From Collinsella sp. (GTDB lineage: Bacteria; Actinomycetota; Coriobacteriia; Coriobacteriales; Coriobacteriaceae), in contig DXZV01000064.1 of NCBI GenBank assembly GCA_019419485.1, positions 1-8,754 of the forward strand: 8,754 nt of DNA, given 5' to 3'. The notes below the pieces were generated by a model. That model made no database searches. It had not been told where the DNA came from and saw nothing but the letters and a program-made list of their open reading frames with translations. Shown here piece after piece: positions 5,945 to 8,754 of this stretch. Made by a program: the position numbers and the translations under genes. Numbering within the stretch: the first letter of the stretch is position 1; each line of letters begins with the position of its first letter.

Positions 5945-5980
5945 TACTTGCGTATTGATATATGTCGGAAAGGAGGTTCA

Positions 5981-6700
5981 ATGATTCCCAAATACGAGGC
6001 GATAGCTGCAGATATTCGTCGAAGCATCGAGGATGGCACTCTTAAACCGGGCGACAAGCTTCCCACCGTCGTTGAGTTCTGCGAGCTCTATAGCGTTTCC
6101 AAAATCACCGTCAAACGAGCTATCGAGCAAATCACCGAGGAAGGTCTTATTACCAGCCGACGCGGATCGGGTACCTACGTTAAGGACACGGCGGGGCTTC
6201 CCGGCCAGGCGTTTTTCCAGGGCAAAAACGACCGTGCCCAGGGCTTTTCGTATGAGCACCGCGGGGAGAAGGTGACCTCGGTGGTCTACGATTTCTCGAT
6301 TGTTAATCCACCAGCGGACATCGCAGCCCAGCTGGGAATTGCCGAGGATGACTTTGCCTATCACATCGTGCGCGTGCGTCAGGCCGATGAGAAGCCCATC
6401 GTTATCGAGTACACCTACATGCCCCTCGAGCTGATTCCAGGCCTTAAAAAGAAGGACCTGTACGGATCGGTCTACCACTTCATCCGCGAGCAATGTGGGC
6501 TGAAGATTTCGAGCTTCCACCGTACCATTCGCGCCGTGGCAGCAACCGAGGAAGAAGCCGAGCGCTTGGACACCAAGCCTGGCTCTCCCCTGCTCGAGCT
6601 CACCCAGATTGGCTTTTTGGACAGCGGCGCCGCCTTTGAGTATTCGGTCTCGCGCAACGTTGGCGACCGCTTTGAGTTGCACAACGTAACGTTGGCATAG
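5981..6700 (+). CDS. GntR-family (HutC/UTRA) transcriptional regulator
   Basis: This is a sugar-responsive DNA-binding regulator of 239 residues, typical for the HutC subfamily. The winged helix-turn-helix spans about 1-70: KYEAIAADIRRSIEDG, then GDKLPTVVEFCELYSVSKITVKRAIEQI with the recognition helix near 40-51, then the wing RRGSGTYV (60-67). The UTRA ligand-binding domain spans about 85-237 and includes VRVRQADEKPIVIEYTYMP (130-148) and a C-terminal FEYSVSRNVGDRFEL. The ATG at 5981 is chosen because a near-perfect ribosome binding site, AAAGGAGG (5969-5976), lies four bases upstream; the open frame reaches back to 5948 without one. It is divergent from the GH1-PTS operon, the usual position for its regulator. 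UTRA proteins next to such operons commonly bind phosphorylated sugars and act as repressors relieved by them; that mode here is inference. Confidence 0.94.
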   Translation: MIPKYEAIAADIRRSIEDGTLKPGDKLPTVVEFCELYSVSKITVKRAIEQITEEGLITSRRGSGTYVKDTAGLPGQAFFQGKNDRAQGFSYEHRGEKVTSVVYDFSIVNPPADIAAQLGIAEDDFAYHIVRVRQADEKPIVIEYTYMPLELIPGLKKKDLYGSVYHFIREQCGLKISSFHRTIRAVAATEEEAERLDTKPGSPLLELTQIGFLDSGAAFEYSVSRNVGDRFELHNVTLA

Positions 6701-6715
6701 GTTTTTGTAGTCATC

Positions 6716-6751
6716 CGGGCGCTCGCTTTGAGCTGTTTTGTGCAGCGCCCG
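6716..6751 (+). other. Inverted repeat between gntR and manA
   Basis: CGGGCGCT (6716-6723) and AGCGCCCG (6744-6751) form a perfect 8-bp stem around a 20-base loop. No U-tract follows, so read-through from gntR into manA is likely and the two genes may be co-transcribed. The 74-base gap has no convincing separate promoter. The stem ends 11 bases before the G-rich ribosome binding site of manA and might affect its translation. Confidence 0.35.
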
Positions 6752-6774
6752 CGCAACACAATGGGGGTATGAAC

Positions 6775-7707
6775 ATGTCCGATTTGATTAAGCTGACGCC
6801 GATCTTCCACGAGAAGATCTGGGGCGGTCGCCAGCTCGAAACCGTATTTGGCTACGACATTCCCGATGGCCCCATCGGTGAGTGCTGGGCCATCTCGGCC
6901 CACCCCAACGGCGACTGCCAGATTGCGGAGGGCCCGTATGCCGGCCACACGCTGTCGTGGCTGTGGGCCGAGCATCGCGAGCTCTTTGGCAACTGCGAGG
7001 GCAAGGAGTTCCCGCTGCTCATTAAGATTCTGGACGCCAAGGACGACCTTTCGATCCAGATTCATCCCAACGACGAGTACGCTGCCGAGCACGAGAACGG
7101 TAGCCTGGGCAAAACCGAGTGTTGGTATGTGCTGGACTGCGAGCCCGACGCCACGATCATCGTCGGCCAGCGTGCCAAGGACCGCGCCGAGGCCGCACAA
7201 ATGATCGAGGAAGGACGTTGGGACGACATGCTCAACGTGTTGCCGATTCACAAGGGCGACTTTTTCCAGATTGATTCCGGTACCGTGCACGCCATCAAGA
7301 CCGGCACGCTCATTTTGGAGACGCAGCAGTCGAGCGACGTGACGTATCGTCTGTACGACTACGACCGTCCCGGCACCGACGGCAACCTGCGCCCGCTGCA
7401 CATTGAGCAGAGCCTCGACTGCATCGACTTTGATGCCCAGGCTCCGACCGACGGCACGGTGACCGCGCCCGAGGTGAACGGCGTGACCGAGCTCGAGTCT
7501 AACTCCTGCTACACCGTCGATCGTGTGCGCGTCGACGGCAGCAAAACCCTCGACCAGCGCTGGCCCTTCATGTGTCTGTCGGTCATCGACGGCGAAGGCA
7601 CCGTCTGCGGCGACCCCGTCCACAAGGGAAGCCACCTGCTGGCCCCGAGCACCGTCAGCTCCATCGACCTCGAAGGCAAGATGGAACTGATCATCAGCCA
7701 CCTGTAG
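6775..7707 (+). CDS. manA: Class I mannose-6-phosphate isomerase (short Bacillus type)
   Basis: This zinc enzyme interconverts mannose-6-phosphate and fructose-6-phosphate in the cytoplasm. It has 310 residues, matching the short cupin-type ManA/Pmi of Firmicutes rather than the longer enteric form. Zinc ligands fit the family: IQIHP (Q95, H97), KTECWY (E115) and GTVHAI (H172). The catalytic arginine is likely R192 in TYRLYDYDR. The start is uncertain between ATG 6769 and ATG 6775. The G-run at 6763-6767 is seven bases from the second and only one from the first, so 6775 is preferred. It follows gntR by 74 bases and ends at a strong hairpin. Its link to the beta-glucoside genes may be only positional: it would feed mannose or mannobiose-derived phosphosugars into glycolysis, or supply mannose-6-phosphate for polysaccharide synthesis. 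Confidence 0.93.
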   Translation: MSDLIKLTPIFHEKIWGGRQLETVFGYDIPDGPIGECWAISAHPNGDCQIAEGPYAGHTLSWLWAEHRELFGNCEGKEFPLLIKILDAKDDLSIQIHPNDEYAAEHENGSLGKTECWYVLDCEPDATIIVGQRAKDRAEAAQMIEEGRWDDMLNVLPIHKGDFFQIDSGTVHAIKTGTLILETQQSSDVTYRLYDYDRPGTDGNLRPLHIEQSLDCIDFDAQAPTDGTVTAPEVNGVTELESNSCYTVDRVRVDGSKTLDQRWPFMCLSVIDGEGTVCGDPVHKGSHLLAPSTVSSIDLEGKMELIISHL

Positions 7708-7731
7708 GTCGCACCAACAACCCAAACGCAA

Positions 7732-7781
7732 CAAGGGGCTCTCCCGTCCATGTGCGGGAGAGCCCCTTGCCATATCTATTT
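7732..7781 (+). terminator. Strong hairpin terminator downstream of manA
   Basis: A perfect 15-bp stem, CAAGGGGCTCTCCCG (7732-7746) with CGGGAGAGCCCCTTG (7755-7769), encloses an 8-base loop 24 bases after the manA stop codon. A modest T-rich stretch, CATATCTATTTAT, follows on the plus strand. The tail is weaker than ideal but the stem is very stable. On the minus strand only GTTGCGTTT follows, so it may work weakly both ways. Confidence 0.8.
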
Positions 7782-7806
7782 ATCAGCCCACCCGGCTCTC
7801 CAGATC

Positions 7807-7835
7807 AAAAAGCGAACGAGCAGAGCGACGTTCGC
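7807..7835 (-). terminator. Intrinsic terminator for leftward (pcrA) transcription
   Basis: Read on the minus strand, GCGAACG (7835-7829) pairs perfectly with CGTTCGC (7818-7812) around a 10-base loop, and TTTTT (7811-7807) follows directly. It lies about 150 bases past the pcrA stop codon. If this is the real end, the long palindrome at 7852-7981 belongs to the pcrA 3' untranslated RNA. Confidence 0.65.
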
Positions 7836-7851
7836 AAGCACCGTTACCCAA

Positions 7852-7981
7852 GGACCTGGGCGGGCGTATAGGGCAACATCGATCGCGAGTTCCGCACGCA
7901 AAGGAGAGCACTTAATGTGCTCTCCTTCTTGCGCAGGACTGCCCGAGCAGGCGATGTTGCCCTATACGCCCGCCCAGGTCC
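7852..7981. repeat. 30-bp perfect inverted repeat with nested hairpin
   Basis: The 30 bases at 7852-7881 (beginning GGACCTGGGCGGG, ending GCAACATCG) are the exact reverse complement of 7952-7981. The 70-base centre holds a second perfect stem, AAGGAGAGCAC (7901-7911) with GTGCTCTCCTT (7917-7927), around TTAAT. Between these stems the flanks still show weak complementarity, for example AGTTCCGCACGCAA against AGTCCTGCGCAA. The right arm starts seven bases past the pcrA stop codon. I see no target-site duplication, no transposase and no open frame of note inside. Its function is unknown: candidates are an mRNA 3' structure, a small non-autonomous mobile element, or a protein or recombination site. 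Confidence 0.85.
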
Positions 7982-7988
7982 GCCAGGA

Positions 7989-8754
7989 TCACGACAGCTT
8001 GACGATCGGCGCGAAGCCCTTCATCAGCTTTTTGGTCTGACCGGTCTTTTCGAATTGAACCTCGATCATGTCTCCGGCGACCGAGATCACGGTACCCGTG
8101 CCAAAGGTCTTGTGGCTCACGGTATCGCCTGCGGCAAAGTCCTGCGATGCGCTGGCGCGATCAACCTTGCGCTCCACCGTCGGGGACACCTTGGACGAGG
8201 GCTTTTTGGCTCGCGGTGCGCCCGAGCCAAAGGTCGAGGCAACACGGCCAGCGTCGGGCGAGACCCCACGATGGCGCTCGGTCCCGTAGCTGCTGCCGCC
8301 AAAGAAATCGTCAAAGCTCGATCCGCCGCGCGAACCGGAACCGCCGGTCGAGCGCGTATGCGAACCGAACACCTTGCCGCCATACATATCCGAACCCATG
8401 CCCGAGCCAAAGGTGCCGTGACGGTCGCCGCGCTTCTCCCAGCCCGTGCCCTCAAAACCGGCAGAACCGATACCGCTAAACTCGATATCCTCAAACGGAA
8501 TCTCATTGAGGAAGCGCGAGCGCGGGTTGGCAGAGGTCGAGCCGTAGGTGCGACGCGTGGCCGCATAGGTCAGGAATAGGCGCTTACGGGCACGCGTGAT
8601 GGCGACGTAGGCCAGGCGACGCTCTTCCTCGAGCTTGCCCGGGTCATCGCTGCCGCCAAAGTCGTGCACGTGCGGGAAGATGCCCTCCTCCATGCCGGCT
8701 ACGAACACCGCCGGGAACTCCAGGCCCTTGGCGGAGTGGATGGTCATCATGGTA
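7989..8754 (-). CDS. pcrA: ATP-dependent DNA helicase PcrA/UvrD family, C-terminal part only
   Basis: This is the end of a superfamily 1A 3'-5' helicase acting in nucleotide excision repair, replication-transcription conflicts and plasmid replication. About 254 residues are visible; roughly 500-600 N-terminal residues, with the Walker A/B motifs, lie beyond the right edge. Counting from the first complete Met codon, motif V is TIHSAKGLEFPAVFV (3-17), followed by MEEGIFPH (20-27). Motif VI is EEERRLAYVAITRARKRL (41-58). SRFLNEIP (78-85) closes the helicase core. A long Gly/Ser/Phe-rich disordered linker follows (about 92-205). The final 46 residues (208-253), GDTVSHKTFGTGTVISV to FAPIVKLS, match the Tudor-like PcrA C-terminal domain that contacts RNA polymerase. 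That domain favours PcrA over Rep. It is convergent with manA. Confidence 0.94.
   Translation of the reverse strand, partial: TMMTIHSAKGLEFPAVFVAGMEEGIFPHVHDFGGSDDPGKLEEERRLAYVAITRARKRLFLTYAATRRTYGSTSANPRSRFLNEIPFEDIEFSGIGSAGFEGTGWEKRGDRHGTFGSGMGSDMYGGKVFGSHTRSTGGSGSRGGSSFDDFFGGSSYGTERHRGVSPDAGRVASTFGSGAPRAKKPSSKVSPTVERKVDRASASQDFAAGDTVSHKTFGTGTVISVAGDMIEVQFEKTGQTKKLMKGFAPIVKLS

Noticed and set aside
6472..7773. A 433-codon minus-strand open frame opposite gntR and manA
   Set aside because: It spans two unrelated well-supported plus-strand genes and the terminator; no ribosome binding site or domain was seen.
7882..7951. Invertible DNA switch between the 30-bp inverted repeats
   Set aside because: The 70-base centre is largely symmetric and holds no promoter or coding start whose inversion would matter, and no recombinase gene is near. 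Other explanations fit better, although flipping cannot be excluded.
7852..7981. Insertion sequence remnant with terminal inverted repeats
   Set aside because: No transposase fragment fits in 70 bases, and flanking bases (TTACCCAA on the left, GCCAGGAT on the right) show no target-site duplication. A MITE remains possible.
1..8754. tRNA, rRNA, CRISPR array, toxin-antitoxin or phage genes
   Set aside because: I looked in the intergenic gaps on both strands and saw no cloverleaf with CCA-like ends, no regularly spaced repeats, and no small paired genes with ribosome binding sites.

Overview
The window is GC-rich bacterial DNA with tightly packed genes, intrinsic terminators and strong AGGAGG-type ribosome binding sites. 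The gene styles (family II pyrophosphatase, lactose/cellobiose-type PTS, ROK glucokinase, short Bacillus-type ManA) suggest a saccharolytic high-GC gut bacterium. A Coriobacteriia member such as Collinsella is my best guess. That guess rests on overall style and on the look of the intergenic repeats, not on a marker gene.

Layout, left to right. (1) The 5' two thirds of ppaC, a manganese-dependent inorganic pyrophosphatase, lies on the minus strand and runs off the left edge. (2) A ROK-family glucokinase lies on the minus strand. (3) A minus-strand beta-glucoside operon reads, in transcription order, GH1 (phospho-)beta-glucosidase, PTS EIIC, PTS EIIB, PTS EIIA, and ends at a clear intrinsic terminator. 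(4) A 303-bp divergent control region holds the probable operon promoter, a small palindrome, a long inverted repeat and short direct repeats. (5) On the plus strand are a GntR/UTRA regulator and then a class I mannose-6-phosphate isomerase, ending at a strong terminator. (6) A convergent intergenic region holds a 30-bp perfect inverted repeat. (7) The C-terminal end of a PcrA/UvrD helicase enters from the right edge on the minus strand.

The sugar genes form one plausible pathway. EIIA, EIIB and EIIC import and phosphorylate a beta-glucoside such as cellobiose. The GH1 enzyme splits the phosphorylated sugar to glucose-6-phosphate plus free glucose or aglycone. The ROK kinase, just past the operon terminator, would phosphorylate the free glucose. 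The divergent GntR/UTRA protein is the natural regulator, with a phosphosugar as likely ligand. No EI, HPr or dedicated outer enzyme is present.

The least explained content is intergenic. One item is a family of at least three inverted-repeat elements that share a GGGACAGGTT-like core while their stems differ but stay self-complementary, reminiscent of REP/REPIN elements. The other is the long palindrome downstream of pcrA. I see no tRNA, rRNA, CRISPR array, transposase or prophage gene, and no evidence for a wholly new multi-gene system.
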